Positions 23,001 through 36,791 of a stretch of 64,000 bases of DNA are shown in pieces (the first letter of the stretch is position 1; every line of letters begins with the position of its first letter). This DNA is from Anoplopoma fimbria (taxonomy: Eukaryota; Chordata; Actinopteri; Perciformes; Anoplopomatidae): assembly GCF_027596085.1 (NCBI RefSeq), contig NC_072460.1:10154231-10218230 (forward strand), in the 5' to 3' direction. The position numbers and the translations under genes are program-made. Under the pieces are notes generated by a model. That model saw only the letters and a list, made by a program, of their open reading frames with translations. It searched no databases and was not told the DNA's origin.

Positions 23001-26000
23001 TGACAGTTGTTGGTCTCAAAGCTAGGGGATCAGTTGCTGCAAAATCTGCTTATTCTTGAATTGAATCTCGCTGTCTTGGGAACTGAAAGTCTATGACAGT
23101 CACCAGCTCTTTTCATAATAATAATACAAATTATATGAAAAGAAAAAGGCAGCAAATCCCCACATTTGAGAACAAGGATGTGACAAATATTCAAATTATT
23201 ATTGATGGACTCATCTATCAAATCCTCCAAAATAAATGTTTGTCATTGCATTCCGAAACAACCGTTGCCTCATCTGGTTTCCGTATAGTAAAGTTATGGT
23301 TCAGTTACTCCAATGGCCAGATGACGGAAACATAAGTCATTTAGAAGTCTATGATCAAACAATCTAAAATGCTATATGATTTTTAGTTGAGGAGAGTCTC
23401 ACTAGCCGATTCATTGACTAATCATTTCCATAGTAATTGTCATTAAGTGTTTCCAGAGCCTACTTTTGCACATTCTGATTAAGCGATGAGATTTGGAAAC
23501 AAAATCTTACAGGCCAAGCACATGCTGCACAGATAACTGTCCTGTCTATATAGCTAGAAGCTCAACCATTCCTCCACTGCTGCTCTGCTCTCTGAAAACC
23601 AACATATTGGGCTGCACTGTAATTTGTATTTTGGTGTCTTATTGGGTGTGAATCTACACCAAAGCAGTTCTGATGGAGATTGCTGGAGAATGAGTCAGAG
23701 GTGCAGCAGAATGTGTTAACTCCTACGTCATGTGGAAAGACGATTTTTACAGGGAAGTTTGTGAAGGCATTTATGATTCTAACAGCTTTATCTTCCATCT
23801 TAGGTTTAACGTAGTCAGACCACAACAAATGATAAGAAAACCCACAGATTTCCATCTAAAGGGTGTGATCAATATGTAATCATAAAACTATGTAAAACAC
23901 TTACAACTTTAATGTTACTTATTAAACACACAATACAACTTGCCCAAATCAGAACGAAATCTCTTGGAAATTTGTCATTTTACTAACAAGCCTTTGCTGC
24001 ATCCACTGTGCGAGCTGGCAACAAGTCAAAATGGTTCTCGCAAACATAACAGATGATATGATTTACTGTTGGCTCAGGCCTATCAGTCTGAGTTCTGTTG
24101 CCTGGCGGGGATCTCAGAGCTGGGTCTCAAAAGGTTTCTCTGCTTACAGTGCGAAGCAGGCGAGATGGAGGCGAGATCTCATTACCGTCTGAAGTTAGTC
24201 CGCTAGTGAGCTCCCACTCTGACTACTCAAACTAGCCCTCAATCCTCGCTCCTATTTTCCTAAGGACCCTGCAGGCCCTCCAGCACACAGTCCCAGACGC
24301 TGTTAATCAGAGGCAGACTGTGCTCATCTTCAGCACTCACTTGTTTTTGTGTTTATCTTCTGCCATTAACACACACTGGTATACGATTGGTTGATTTGCA
24401 AACTGTGCCTACGTGTTTGTTTCATAATTGTAAAAGGAGTAATTGATTGTACCGGAAATCGAAACAGTGGGTATATTATTATGCAGTATCAGCTTACAGC
24501 AGGAAGGAAATGAAAGCAGTGATGTGGTTTCGTTTAAAAAGTGCTCTATTAGGTAATTATTACTCCAGAGAGCAAGAATTGTTTTTTCCAGCTGTATCAC
24601 ATCACCAACAAATAATGATTTGCTGCATTAATGGGGTTGCATAATGGGAACTTAGTTAGAAGTTTAATTTATTTTAATGGAAAAGAGTTCTATGTGTAGT
24701 TTCATCCTTCACAGAGCTAAATGAAGTCAGTTTTTGGGACTATGCCGATTGAGGTGAAATATTTTCATTTGCAGCAGCACCTCTGAGGTTATCACTGAAA
24801 TTAATTGAGTGTTGTGAAGCCAAAGTAGCCTTCTAACATTATATTGAATGATGGAGACACACTTCATCCAGGTGATAAAACCTTTCAGGCTTCAGCTAGG
24901 TGTTATTTATGCTGTCTCCTTTCTTCTTTCAGATGATGGGAAGCTGTCCTTGGAGGAGTTCCAGTCGTACTTCACTGATGGTATCCTCACTGACGACCAG
25001 ATGCAGGAGCTGTACTGCTCCATCGACAGGCAGCAGACAGAGTAAGCTGATCTTCCTTTTGGACTTCCTCCAACTCTGCTGCCATCTGTAGCCCATCCTG
25101 CTCTCCTGCTGCCTGGCAGTGAGATGTCAACACCTCACTTCAGTGAAGATTATGTCAATATTCCATAGAGAGCCTTAATTCAGGCTTGAAAGCCTCATAG
25201 TTTGCAGTACCCTGTTTGCACACTGATGAGCACAAATAAGATTGTGAAAGATGCAAAACATTTGCCTGTGCCAACAATATCTGAAAAAAAACATTTAGAG
25301 GAATAAATAACGTCTGGTGTTATAGCAAAAGAAAATACCAAAGAGGAGGTTCTGTGCTGTGTTTGTAGGCACAACACTGATGAAATAGAAATGAGACACC
25401 ACTCCTTTGCCGTTGGCATCACTGAAGTACCAACCAATCAAAGTGAAGAATGATTTATCAGCTGTTAGCTTCGCCCTTTCTTGTGTATGTCAACTGTTTA
25501 AGAAAGAAAGCTTGCATAACAAAACAAACAAAGACTGTAATTGTGCGTTAATTTAAATGTTGAAGGAAACACAAACAAATATATTATCTTGCTAAATTGT
25601 TGAAACCAGAAGATCATATAGTATTGACTGAAACAATACTAATATAATCTCCAATGCATCTTGCCTGACTATGCTACTGTTTAATCAAATCAAGTCAATT
25701 ACTCTACATTACAGTATATTGTAATTGCTATAAATGCATTACATTATATTGCAATGTGTGCATTGTGCTTATGTGCAGTAAAAGTGCTTTTAGGTTTAGT
25801 AAAAAGGCAGTTGTGCCCCTGTGTTAAGTGCCTTGTGTAAACGCCCCTCAGTGATCAGTATTGAATATCAATGCTCCTTGTTTCAAATCGAAAGCTACTA
25901 CAAGAAAACAGGAGTCTACAGCTGTGCTTTGAGCTTAATGCTAATATTGGTATGCAAACATGCATGCGGTGTCAATGCTAGCAATGACAATGCCTTTAAG

Positions 26001-29000
26001 CTGGTATAATGTGTTCACCATCTTAGTTTATTTCACTAAACATAAAGTACAGCTGAGGCTGATGGGAATGTCATTATTAGTAAGTTTAAATTTTTACTTG
26101 ATGAAACCAGGTTCACCAAAGTTTGACAAAAAGTAAGTGTAGTGTTTCCCAATGACATCTCTATTTAATTAACATGTCTCTTTTTGTCTTCTTCCCATTG
26201 CCTCATATAGCAACCTGGACATTGACAAACTCTCAGGTAATTGTGGGGCATTCTTGATTTATTTTACTGACTTTGTTAATAAAATCATGTTTAAAATTGA
26301 ATAGACAATACATAAGATCACCTGTATGTATCACAAAAGCCAAATGCTTCATTGTTTTATCTCTTGCTATTTGGTAAAGCTGTCTGATAATTATAACCTT
26401 TTTCTGTCTTTTTGGAGAAAACCCCACTTATCTGTGTGTTTATCAGACACAAAGTATGCTTAACAAATCCTGTTGCCTTCCAGAGTACTTCAGTCCACAT
26501 CTGGGGGAATACGTCAACGTCCTGTCTGCTCTGGATAAGCTGAATGTGGCCATTTTGAAGGCCATGGATAAAACTAAAGAGGTCTGTGATGAAGGCTTTC
26601 ACCTATCTGCACCTCGTTGAAATTTCACATCACAAGGCATGATTTAAATGTTGCACGATATCATCATTTCAACAGCTTGAAATGACAGAACACTTTCCCA
26701 ACAATTTGTTAGACTTCTGTTATCCCGCCAAGCTTTTAGACTTTCAGTCTGTTTTTTGTTTGTGGGCTCAGCTGTCAGTGTGAGAGGTCTTTGAGGTGTT
26801 TCCACTGTGGCGGGCAGCTATTCAGAAGAAAAGATAACTGCCCAGCATGACTGACTCTACCTGCTATCTGTTCTCGCCTCACTAACAATACGTTCTCAAA
26901 CATGAGCTCACAAAGCCTTAGAGCACGAGCCATGATTTGAAAAAATGGCCTTGTTAGTGTGAGAAACATTGGCAGCTTTGTAAATCTGCTAGACAGTCAA
27001 TAACAAGGAAGCAAAGCAATTTATTTATATTTTTTGTAGGAATTGTAGATTTATTGATTGCTATGGATGTCGTAGAGCTGCAACATTCATTATTGGATAA
27101 TATGTTGGTCATTTTTCTCTTAAAGTTTCAATTGTGTAGTATATAAAATGTTAGAAAATCATGCACCAATTTTCAACACCGATCGAGATATCTTTATTTT
27201 ACTAAATTTCTCTGACCAATAGTAAAAACAGGACCAAGAGTCTACAGCCATGCTAAAGGCTCTGTGAGGCACAGCAGCACTTTGAGCTAAATGCTAAAGG
27301 TAGCATGCTGACATGCTCACAATGATAATGCTAACATGCTAATGTTTTGCAGGTATACCATGCTTAACATGATTTTCATCTCAAGTTAGCGTGTCAGCTA
27401 ATTAGCAATAAACAGAAAGTACAGTAGACGCTGATGGGAGTTTTAATAGTTTTATAGCTACAAAGCAAAGTATTAAGTATAAAATAAAAAATTGACCTAT
27501 GATGCTACTCTGAGGAAATTTCTGAGGAACAATGAAGTTATTACAATTCATCCTGAGCTAGCAGCACTTTGCACTTAAAACCGCAAATGGGAACTCCACT
27601 GTGGTGCTAGAGGACAAGTCAGGGGATCACACAAGTCGGTGGGATTCATCGTCTGGGCACCATGAAAATAAATATATTAATGTCATGGCAATCCATTCAA
27701 TAGTTGTTGAGCTTTGAGTTGAGTGGTGCATGACGCTAATAGATACATAAAGATAATCAACTAAGCTGTAAAAGAAGGAAAAGCAAAAAATCCTCACGCT
27801 GATTGTATTGCATTGTTCATTTAACATTACATTGACCATTTTTTTGTCACATATCCAGTAACTAATATCGTAACATGTTTTCATACGTTTGGTGTCATGA
27901 ATTCCTATTTGAGGAGCTGAATTAGAGATCAATGGTTCTCAGTTCATAAGAGTGAAAATTCTACTCCACCATTTTTTCTTTCCAGATAACAAGAGACAGA
28001 AAAGCATCAAATCACCAGCCTTGAACTGTGAAGCATGCTAATTAGAGCATTATGAAATCCTAGTATGAGGCCTGGTCGAGCAGAACAGTATGCTGTATAT
28101 TCCTTGAGATGAAGAGGTGATTAAAGTGCCCCCGACATGCAGGGCTGTAATCCCTCTGTTTCAGGCGCACACAGTGCAAATCAACATCAGAGAACTTCCA
28201 CTAAGACATAACTAATAGCTCAGCTCACTTTTTTTTATCAATCTCAGCTAACCCTCCATGTTAAGCCAAATGGTGAATATGTATATTTATCTGACAAGGG
28301 AAGAGAATCCGGTGCAGACTGTGAATGGATGGTGATGTGGATGCAGACTTGTTTTGAGGTTGTTTTCTTTGATAGCCAGTGACTTATTTTCACTGCAGTG
28401 CAGGAAGTGGGCTTTTACTGATGAAGAGAGAGGAACAGAGTGATAGTAGAGCATAGATGACAGTAACGAAGGCTGACAAACCCCCCAGCTGTCCAACTGA
28501 TCTGATGTCAGATGTCCTCCACAGAACTGCAACCACAAACATACAAACATTTTTCAGCTGCTCTAATCTCCTTCTCTTTCAGTTTCTTTTCAAATGTGCT
28601 CTTGTAATTTTTTGCTGAACTCAATTTTGTTGAGGTTGATGGGTTTCATTAAACCAGCAAACTGTGCCACTGCACTGAAACTTATATAAAATAATCCAAT
28701 ATTACCTTTTGTGCGTTGCACTCATTAATTCAGGGTAATCCAGAAATGTACATGTTAACACCAGGTTTCTTTTTTTTTGTTTTTAGGAGTTGAAAATAAT
28801 CCTATTTTAACTTTGTTCCTCTTACCAAATACCTGCAATGAGATACCTGTTAAATGAAGATATTATTCTCTTCTTAAAGGGGGACTGAGAACATAATCCT
28901 TACCTTAGTTAAGATAAGAAATGAGTGAACAATGAATAAATGTATAATTGTATTTTTTTTCATTCATTTCTTACCCATCCTTTCAGGAATATCAGGGTTC

Positions 29001-32000
29001 ATCAGTGCTGGGTCAGTTTGTGACTCGCTTCTTGCTGAGGGAGACCTCCACCCAGCTGCAGTCCCTTCAGTCATCAATGGACTGCGCTATGGAGGCTGTT
29101 CATGACCAGGGCTGTACTGAAAGGACGATAGTGAAGAAACCTGAGGACCTGCCTATCCAGAGGGTGGCCAAACGCCCAGGTCGACGCATCCAGAAGAACA
29201 TGTGTCTCTCCCCTACTGACCCTTACTCTGGCATGCTGACCACAGGTATGTTTCAGTAACATTGCGGTTAAGATGCTGGAGGTAAATCTGATGAGGGGAA
29301 AAGTTTGGCGAAATCCTCTAAATTTAAAAGGGCACATTGCAGAGACTTAGCCCAGGAGGATACTCACAGTAGACCATGCAAAACAAAAAATTCATCCCTT
29401 TCGTATACTTCTCATTGTTAAGACTTCATGTGTTGTGCTGTTTCTGGGTTCAGGGGTCAGCGTGGAGCCAGACAACCACTGGGGCTCCCAGATCAACCAA
29501 CTGGAGCAGCTCATAGACAAACTGGAGTGTGAGGTTTGTACAAAATCTGTTTTTGGACTTCCAGTCTTTATGCTAAGCTAAGCTAACTGTCTGGCTCTAG
29601 CTTCATATTTAGACAGACATGAGAGCGGTGTCAATCTCAAGAAAGCAAATTAATATATTTCCCAAAATGTCTATATATGCATTAAAGAGATAGTATTATA
29701 TTATACTTGTAGCACTCTCACAATGAATCTCTCTTGGAATTTTGAAGAGTGTTTTGAAAAGCGTTTTAATGAGAATTTAAGCTCTTTAAATGAGCAAGAG
29801 GATCACATGCTTTAGTTTCAGTTTTACGTGTAAGAAAGACTAAAATGTGCAGCCAAAAGCTTTGTCTCATGAGGGAGAACTGCTCTTTGTTAAGATCAGG
29901 TTGAACTACAGAGGCTCAGCTGCTACAGACAGAAATGTCAAACAGACCGTATGAGCCCTACTGTGTGTTTGCAGATACACAGCGTTTGCCCTGCAGTACA
30001 TGTTGTCAGAGGAGATGATTTGTACAAAATGTATGTGGTTGCTGAGGCCAACAATACAAGCTGTATTGAACTACACAAACTGAATGTCATGCATAAGTAT
30101 CAGCCTGTGAATACATGCTGTGCCTCACTCAAATGCTGAGTGCTTGACACAGATATTGATGCATCGGTGTAACCCTGTTACTAATATTCTGGGATAACAG
30201 GTTCATGTTGAATTTTGTGAAATTTACAAAAATCCACCAGTATTTTGCCTGTAGGTCATAAAAAGGGCACAGATAGCAGTATGGTGCACCGATGGGATTT
30301 ATTTCAATTTGAATTATTTCATATGAAATTATAGATTATAGTATTTGCTAAAGTTAGATATAAGCACTGCAAGCATAATGATTTATCTTCAGTCATCAGA
30401 GCTGCAGCGAGACTGTTGGAGGGTTAATATGAATATAGCGATCTCTGCCTTGTGACAGAAGGTAACTAGAGGCCGTGCTTTTGCTGGTTTGGTTGAGCCG
30501 GTTCTGCTGTATTTCTAGTTCTGCTCATGACTGACTGAAATATTTATGCCCGCATTTTCAGAGTCCACATCTTGAACCACTGAAAGAGGACACATTGGCT
30601 GGGACGTATAAATCGGTGAGTCCTGCGTTTGCTAGTGTGTAAATTGAGTTTATACAAGATATCTTTGCACAGAATCAAACATATTTATAGTTATAATATT
30701 TGATTAATATGTGATATTTCTGAATAGCTGTAATCCCTCATGTTCAATGCACTAAAAATCTAAAATTGGCCTTATTTGTTGATGTTATTTGAAGATGTGA
30801 TTATGACTCTAGTTTGTTTTCTCTCATCAGAACATACTTCTGGTCCAAAGACAAATGTCTGTGAAGGAGAAGGATGTGGAGCAGTTTCAACAAGCTCTCA
30901 AAATCTACACAGATACCACCAGCAGCCAGCTAAACAACCTGCAGTATGTCGTTTTGTCTGCCTCGGGACTTCTCTGTGATTTGTTGCAGCAACATCAAAT
31001 TGCTTAAATTTTTCCCGCACATATGAGATAACCCCCACTGCTCTCATTTCGTCTCTGACTCTTTTCATTTTTAGTGTCTCCGTTCAGAACCTGCCAGACA
31101 GATCATGCTTCATCATGTACGAATTTTGGCAGGACCGTCTCTCCTGGATGAGGTAGGATCAGAAGAATTTCACAGAGTATTAGACTGGAAAACATGTTCT
31201 GAGAATTTAACTGATAAACCAAAATGTGCCTTGAACACCAAGCAGCTCACAAGCTCCCTTTGAAGCATTATTACTGAGTGGGAAATGGCCGTCTCATCTG
31301 TGTCATCCCTCTTTCCTCACAGCTACCTGCAGTCATCCATCAGTAAGACCTTCCAGCGCTGCGTTATCGACTCACTAGAAGAGCCGGAGATGGTCTCCAC
31401 CATGCTCCTCCCAGGTAGAAACCAGACCCTTAAACAATGAAATCTATCTTACTGAAGGCTTCTATTTCATGCACTTCATCTCACACAAATGCAGTTTCGA
31501 TTTGCTTGATATTTTTAGGAAACAATGATTACTATTCTCAGTAAAAATGTGAGAGATTTAAAATAGCATGGCCTTGTGGTAAAATATTGTTGCATGTGTC
31601 TCACACAATAAACACAGGTTTTCAGATAGGTTTCAAGATACAAAGGATTATCTGGGGGTTGTTCTTGGAAAATATTTTGTGGGAAACAATAGAATTTGTG
31701 CTTTATAGGTAAAGAATGACTTTCATATTAAAGCTGCTTCAATCAATATTTTTATAACAACAAAAGAGCAAATAACGATATGAAAGGAATCGCTCATAGT
31801 GTTGAACTCAATATAATTATCACCCTGCAGCTCCCCTCAGTTTTAATGGAGCATTTTAACTTCTCTCGGTGCATTGTAACTTCTATGTTTTTGTTTACTC
31901 TCACCACTCTCAGCTGCTGTTTTCAGCTAAAAAGCTCTGATAAACACAGTGTAATCTACCTGGCACACAAAGTTAGCAACAAGCATGAACGTTGTCGAGC

Positions 32001-32423
32001 ATTTAGCAACTAAAGAGCCAAGGTTCATCAGTTTCCCAGAAATAATTGAATGCTATTGTTGCTCTGTATCTGCTGGATGTGTAAATATGCAACTGTTTGC
32101 ATACAAATTGGCCATATCATCTTAAAAGGGGATAATGTGCCAGTGTTGTGTTAACAGCTTGTTTCTGCTGCACCCAAGTAGCCCCAAAAAAAGCAGGTAA
32201 TGCAGGTTTAATGTATTAATGTGGAGAAATACTGTATTAGATATTTAATTATAATTTTTGAAGGCCATTGCTTACTTAAGTAAAAAATAGAAATACATGT
32301 TGATATTTAGCTTCTCTTTCTGGTGTCGTTGTCAGTCTCATTTGTTTGGCCATAACACAAAACACTGATGCTTAATTATTGTTTCATTTAACAGCCTCTT
32401 GGTGGATTATGAACAACAACTGA
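17093..32423 (+). CDS. necab3: N-terminal EF-hand calcium-binding protein (NECAB family, best fit NECAB3), 12 coding exons, 359 aa
   Basis: Exons: 17093-17209, 20625-20649, 24933-25041, 26211-26236, 26484-26581, 28987-29245, 29454-29533, 30562-30615, 30831-30943, 31075-31152, 31323-31414, 32395-32423 (TGA); all phases agree, 1080 nt. Residues 45-56 (DKNDDGKLSLEE) form a canonical EF-hand calcium loop split by intron 2; the second EF-hand-like segment (~residues 80-95) lacks the acidic pattern. A helical middle (QFVTRFLLRET...LQSLQ, then QINQLEQLIDKLE) suits a coiled coil. The C-terminal ~100 residues match the antibiotic-biosynthesis-monooxygenase-like fold (YEFWQDRLSW, FQRCVID), ending PASWWIMNNN. 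That ending, LEC-SPHLEPL and YEFWQD favour NECAB3; LVQRQMSV is more NECAB1-like. NECABs are cytosolic, mainly neuronal binding proteins; NECAB3 binds APBA2. Family call is secure; the paralogue is probable. Confidence 0.88.
18955..19308 (+). repeat. Possible dispersed repeat in necab3 intron 1
   Basis: This block is richer in GC and CpG than the surrounding intron, with iterated GCTAACAG motifs (GCTAACAGCTAATGGGGCTA) and a stretch around GTAACCGCCATATGAGAGCC. Its composition and the open 117-codon frame without family similarity suggest an inserted fish repeat rather than an exon. No target duplication was found. Confidence 0.4.
25905..26135 (+). repeat. Diverged teleost interspersed repeat, copy 1 (necab3 intron 3)
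   Basis: Contains AGTCTACAGC, TTTGAGCTTAATGCTAA, CACCATCTTAGTTT and GTACAGCTGAGGCTGATGGG in the same order as copy 2 at 27.23-27.74 kb. These strings belong to a repeat family that is very abundant in teleost introns; its class is not assigned here. Confidence 0.65.
27228..27740 (+). repeat. Teleost interspersed repeat, copy 2 (necab3 intron 5)
   Basis: A longer member of the family seen at 25.9 kb: GAGTCTACAGCCATGCTAAA, TTTGAGCTAAATGCTAA, GACATGCTCACAATGATAAT, CTAGAGGACAAGTCAGGGGA, ATGGCAATCCATTCAATAG, ending in TTGTTGAG. It is non-coding. It carries CATGCTAAC-type iterations that can self-pair. Confidence 0.7.
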
Positions 32424-33635
32424 CAGGACAAAGCTGCTGCTATTCAACACAACGTAAGCAGGAGGAAGAGCTGGTCGTGTAATCGTTTGATATTTTTATT
32501 CTTTTATATCCACTTTTTCCTCATGGCATGACCAGGATTGTTTTTTGCAAAGCTTTGCTCTGAAGTTATACAAAAGAAGACTGCTCAGATAAGTCAGTCA
32601 AGAGTGGAACAAAATTTAAAACTTGGAGAGAAAGAATTAAGGTAATGCAATACTTTATTGTGTGATGAGGATTTGTGCCAACATTCATTTAACAGGCACA
32701 TTTCTTGCTTCTGATTTAATAGAAACATAAGAACTAAAAAAAAAAGAATTGCATGATTATTTATTTCTCAGTGCTAGTTTATTTTAATTAAAACATTATC
32801 TTAAAATAGATATAATGTCACTGATGCCACAAAAATAGAAACACATGAATGACAACTGATCTGTCCATCCATCACTATCCATCACACTTTCTTCAGTGCA
32901 GACAAAAACAGAAATAGTGGTCGGGTTAACCTGCATTTTACCCTTGTTCTCTCTGTGGTATTGTGCTTTGTTGTCTCCTTCAAAGCTTTGCAACCAAGCG
33001 TCCTTTTGCTGATGGGTTAGACAGCCAATAGATACAACGTAGTTCATGATTATGAGATATTATAAGAACGATTATGGTCCATATCTAAATTTTTATCATC
33101 CGTGTGTCACTCCAGCACTTTAGAAAAATATGAGACCTGGACCTTATTGCGAAGAACGGACATTTATTGTTGATTGTCAGTTGAAAGGGTAGAATTAACT
33201 GCTGTTAAGAGCTGCACTGATGTGTAGGGAGACATTAGCAGACAATAACAATAGAATAAGTCTGCAGTTTGTCTGTACTGTTACTTTAGAAATAAAACTC
33301 AAAAGCCATTGTTTTACATTTGCAGTGTGTGGTCAGTATACAGTACACACACAAATAGAAGTTTATATTTTGAGTACAGAAATTAAACAGTTGGGTGTTA
33401 TAACATTAGACAGAAATTCTATTTAGGTTGTGAACTGTAGTTAATAAAAGCTGTAAGATGTAAGTTATTGTTGTAGAACATTGGTAAATGTACAGTATGA
33501 TAGTATATTGAGCAGAGGTTGCTCTGGTAATGTTGGGGAAGAATGTGTTTGCTCTTTTTTTAAATGTATTTTATCATTTATTTTATGAATAATATAGAGT
33601 TGTCATGTGGATGCTATGTTTGTTTTCTGGCATGA

Positions 33636-33641
33636 AATAAA
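33636..33641 (+). other. Likely polyadenylation signal of necab3
   Basis: AATAAA about 1.2 kb after the necab3 stop codon, followed by a TG-rich stretch (TTGTTGATG), as expected for a cleavage site. The 3'UTR would then be 32424 to about 33660. Confidence 0.6.
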
Positions 33642-36558
33642 GTTCATGACTTGTTGATGACATGAAATGATTGTCTTCTTGCTTAAGATGAGTTCGGTGT
33701 TTATAAATTGTGATTAAATAGAAAAAATGATCAATATTTATTAGTAAATAAATGTTGACATGGTCCACTGTATTGCTGCCACCTCATATTGTGTTATTGT
33801 TTATAACGGTCTCTGGTGGCTTCTCCTGTATATAGTATTCTAAATTGTGTTATAATTCAATTTTCATGTACAACACCTGTCAAAGAAACGAAAAAAATGA
33901 AGAAATCATTTTTCATCTCCTTTACTGAATAAGACCGACAGACTTTAAATAAATATAAGCTCATGATATCAGCTGCTTAAACCTTCAAGAAACATCTAAA
34001 ACACAATGAAAAAATGTAAAGCCGACTTGTTTTCACTCTTCAAAGTCAGTTTGTACCTTTTGAGTCAATCTCCTAAAGCACAATCTTAATCAGCTCTAAC
34101 CAAGCATTAAAGCCTAAAGTTTCAACTGCAGCATATTCAGTCTGCATTTTCTGCATTAATAATATATACACATCAGGATATATTTGACTTCACAGCTTCA
34201 GTGTATTAACTACCAGAAATAAGCAGTTTAAGTCGTGGAACTGTTTTACTTAAAATCCTCCCAATATCTAATCTGTACAATATAATAAATTATGATGATA
34301 TAAGGATTTCCTTGAGCACAAACTCTATATAATTGTATCTGAATAGCCACTTATTATCCATAAGTGGTATTCAGACATTGAAAATAAGGCAATTTGTTTA
34401 CCTCTCATTGCAGCTGAAAGTAATGCTAGATCAGTCTCAATAAGTAGAAGTAAATATATGAACCCTATTTTTCATATGATTCTAATTAAACCTCAACAGC
34501 TTGAAAGCAAAATCTATAGTTGTTCCAGCAAGCAGTGAGATACGCAAACCTTGGGGTTCCAACAAATGTAAAGGTCAATGGAAATATTTCTCTATGATGT
34601 AAACTGGAGGAAGAGAAGATGATGCAGCCTCTCATGTAGAGAAATGCCTCTGCTGCTTCAGAACTCATACATTAATCCTTCCCTGCTGCTATTTTCTCCT
34701 CAGTGAGAGTGAGGCTTCTGCCGGGGATGTGAAGGCCAAAACAACTGCCAGCTACGTGGGCTAAAAAAAAACCCATCTTGTATATGTTCCATGTGTATGT
34801 ATAAGCAGCAAGTCAGGTCTCTCAGAATCAGAGAGGGTGTATTTTTAAAACTACTAGAATCACTATTCTTTGTGCAGATCCTAGAGCAAATTGAGCAGAG
34901 AATAGTCAATATTCTACAGCAGACTGAGGGGACACCAATAAATGCCAAGTGGACATAAGAGAAGTCAATATGATGTGAATCAATTGCCTGTAATTTGGTT
35001 CCAGTTGTGGTGTTTGGCACCCATTAGAAGAGAAGGCTATTCTGTCGACGATATTATAGCAACTGAATGTCACTACACAACATTTTGGTCAATTAGGAGC
35101 TTATGTGCATGTGCTTGTGCTTATGTATAATTAAGAATAGGTGGTTAAAATTGTTGGAGACAGGGTGAGAGGGAATGAACGGACTAGAGAGAAAAATAAA
35201 TGGTGTGTGAAGAGACAGAGTAAAATCAGGGTCAACTGTCAGGGCACATTGACGCCAAATGGAGGCAAACTCGAGCGGAAAGCATGAGCTCTGGTACCCT
35301 CAACAGACTCACACACCAGTGGCCAGATTTCTGATAAGCTATAAGATTACAGGAGGATGGATGGAGGAATGCGAGGAGGAGGTGGGTCCTGGAGTTGAGA
35401 ATTCAGAGAATGCATTGGAGGGCAGAGTTTCATGTCTTCTGGCGTTCTCAGGCCAGTCTACTGACTGTTTATCAAGGAGGGATTACTGACAGCCCAAGGC
35501 ACAAAATATATTTCTGGAAGCAGAAGGCATTTGATCCGTCTTATCAGATGGGCTCAGATTCCTTTACTTATATTGCTCACACATTCACTCTTGCATCATA
35601 GGCAGATGATACAAGCACGTGTGGAGGAGAGCATCAGCTCACGAGCAAAATAACGGTGGAGCTTTTTGAGATTTTTTTTTCTGTTTAATGGTGTGGATCA
35701 GAATAAAACTGAAATGATGACCTTCAACATTATGGTTATGTTCCTGCTCCCGCCCATAAACAAGGAGAGGGATGGAGGGATTTTATTTCTTCCAATTAGC
35801 CTTAGTAAACATCAGTGAATCAGCAGTGAATAAGTACAAAAGCACTGCAGAAAGCACACCATTTCATTTTACTTGCTGTTTCAGGTCATTTTATAATGTC
35901 ACTAAATGGAATTGTAACCATAGAGATGCCAAAAATTAAGACTGACAAGAAGCTTCAGCTCACTTAAAGACAACCTTTGCATATTTTTATAAATTGAGAA
36001 CAGTTGACATTCGGTGATTAGTCATTATCTGGATAGTCTGGCTCGACAAAAAAGCACTTGACCAACCACAGAGTGGTGGAGGGGTTCAAGAGGAGGTGGA
36101 CAAAAAGCACAAAAAGGATCGCAGAGAGAGAGAAATGACATTAAAAAACTCTATAGAAAGATAAGGGAGCAATGAATAAAATAAGAGGAGGGAGGTAAAA
36201 TAAACCCATATTGTAACATCATCATCTTGTACAGGCAGAGTGGGGTTATCAGGAGGGAAAGGCAAGAGGTTTGGTTGGAGGAGGCCTGATGAAAAGACTG
36301 ATGAAACCAGGAGGAACGTGGGTGGGTGGGTGAAGGAAGCGGGGGGTGGATGTTCTTTGAAGAGTGGAAGGATGGTAAATTGGCACCGTGAAATAAAGGA
36401 CAAAAACTGGGGGAGAGGTAATATGAAGGAGGAGAAAAGAAATGAGCAGATGGAAGCCTATAGAATAGAAAATGGCAGCACGTGGGATCATCTTAAGGTA
36501 GAAGTAAAGAGATTTATAAAAAATATATATAAACAACCTGCAGTATTAACAATACATC

Positions 36559-36791
36559 TACACTATATCTCCCAAAGTCTGTGGACACCCCTGTCCATAA
36601 AATGATGTGCTTTTCTTGGGTAGTGTTTAAGAAAGAGTGATCTCTCCTCTGTTGCTCTTCCTCAGGTTTCTTACATAGTTTTTTCCCTGTTAAAGGCTTG
36701 ATTTGTATAATTTTCTTAAACCTTAATTGAGGGTCTAAAGCATATTAAAGCTCAAGTGGAATCATGTATCCACATACTTTGGCCATGTATA
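36559..36791. mobile_element. MITE-like element with imperfect terminal inverted repeats
   Basis: The left end reads TACACTATATCTCCCAAAGT followed by CTGTGGACAC. The right end, read on the minus strand, is TATACATGGCCAAAGTATGT followed by GGATAC. The two align over about 26 bp with several mismatches. The TACACTATATTGCCAAAAGT-type end is a widespread fish DNA-transposon terminus, and TA dinucleotides at both edges suit a Tc1/mariner-like TA target. The interior (about 36645-36745) resembles the L2-type LINE 3' tail found at 42.3 and 44 kb in reverse orientation. Superfamily is uncertain. Confidence 0.55.

Noticed and set aside
36240..36605. 121-codon frame in the purine-rich stretch
   Set aside because: Composition-driven (Gly, Arg, Lys, Glu) and ends inside the MITE-like element; no family similarity.
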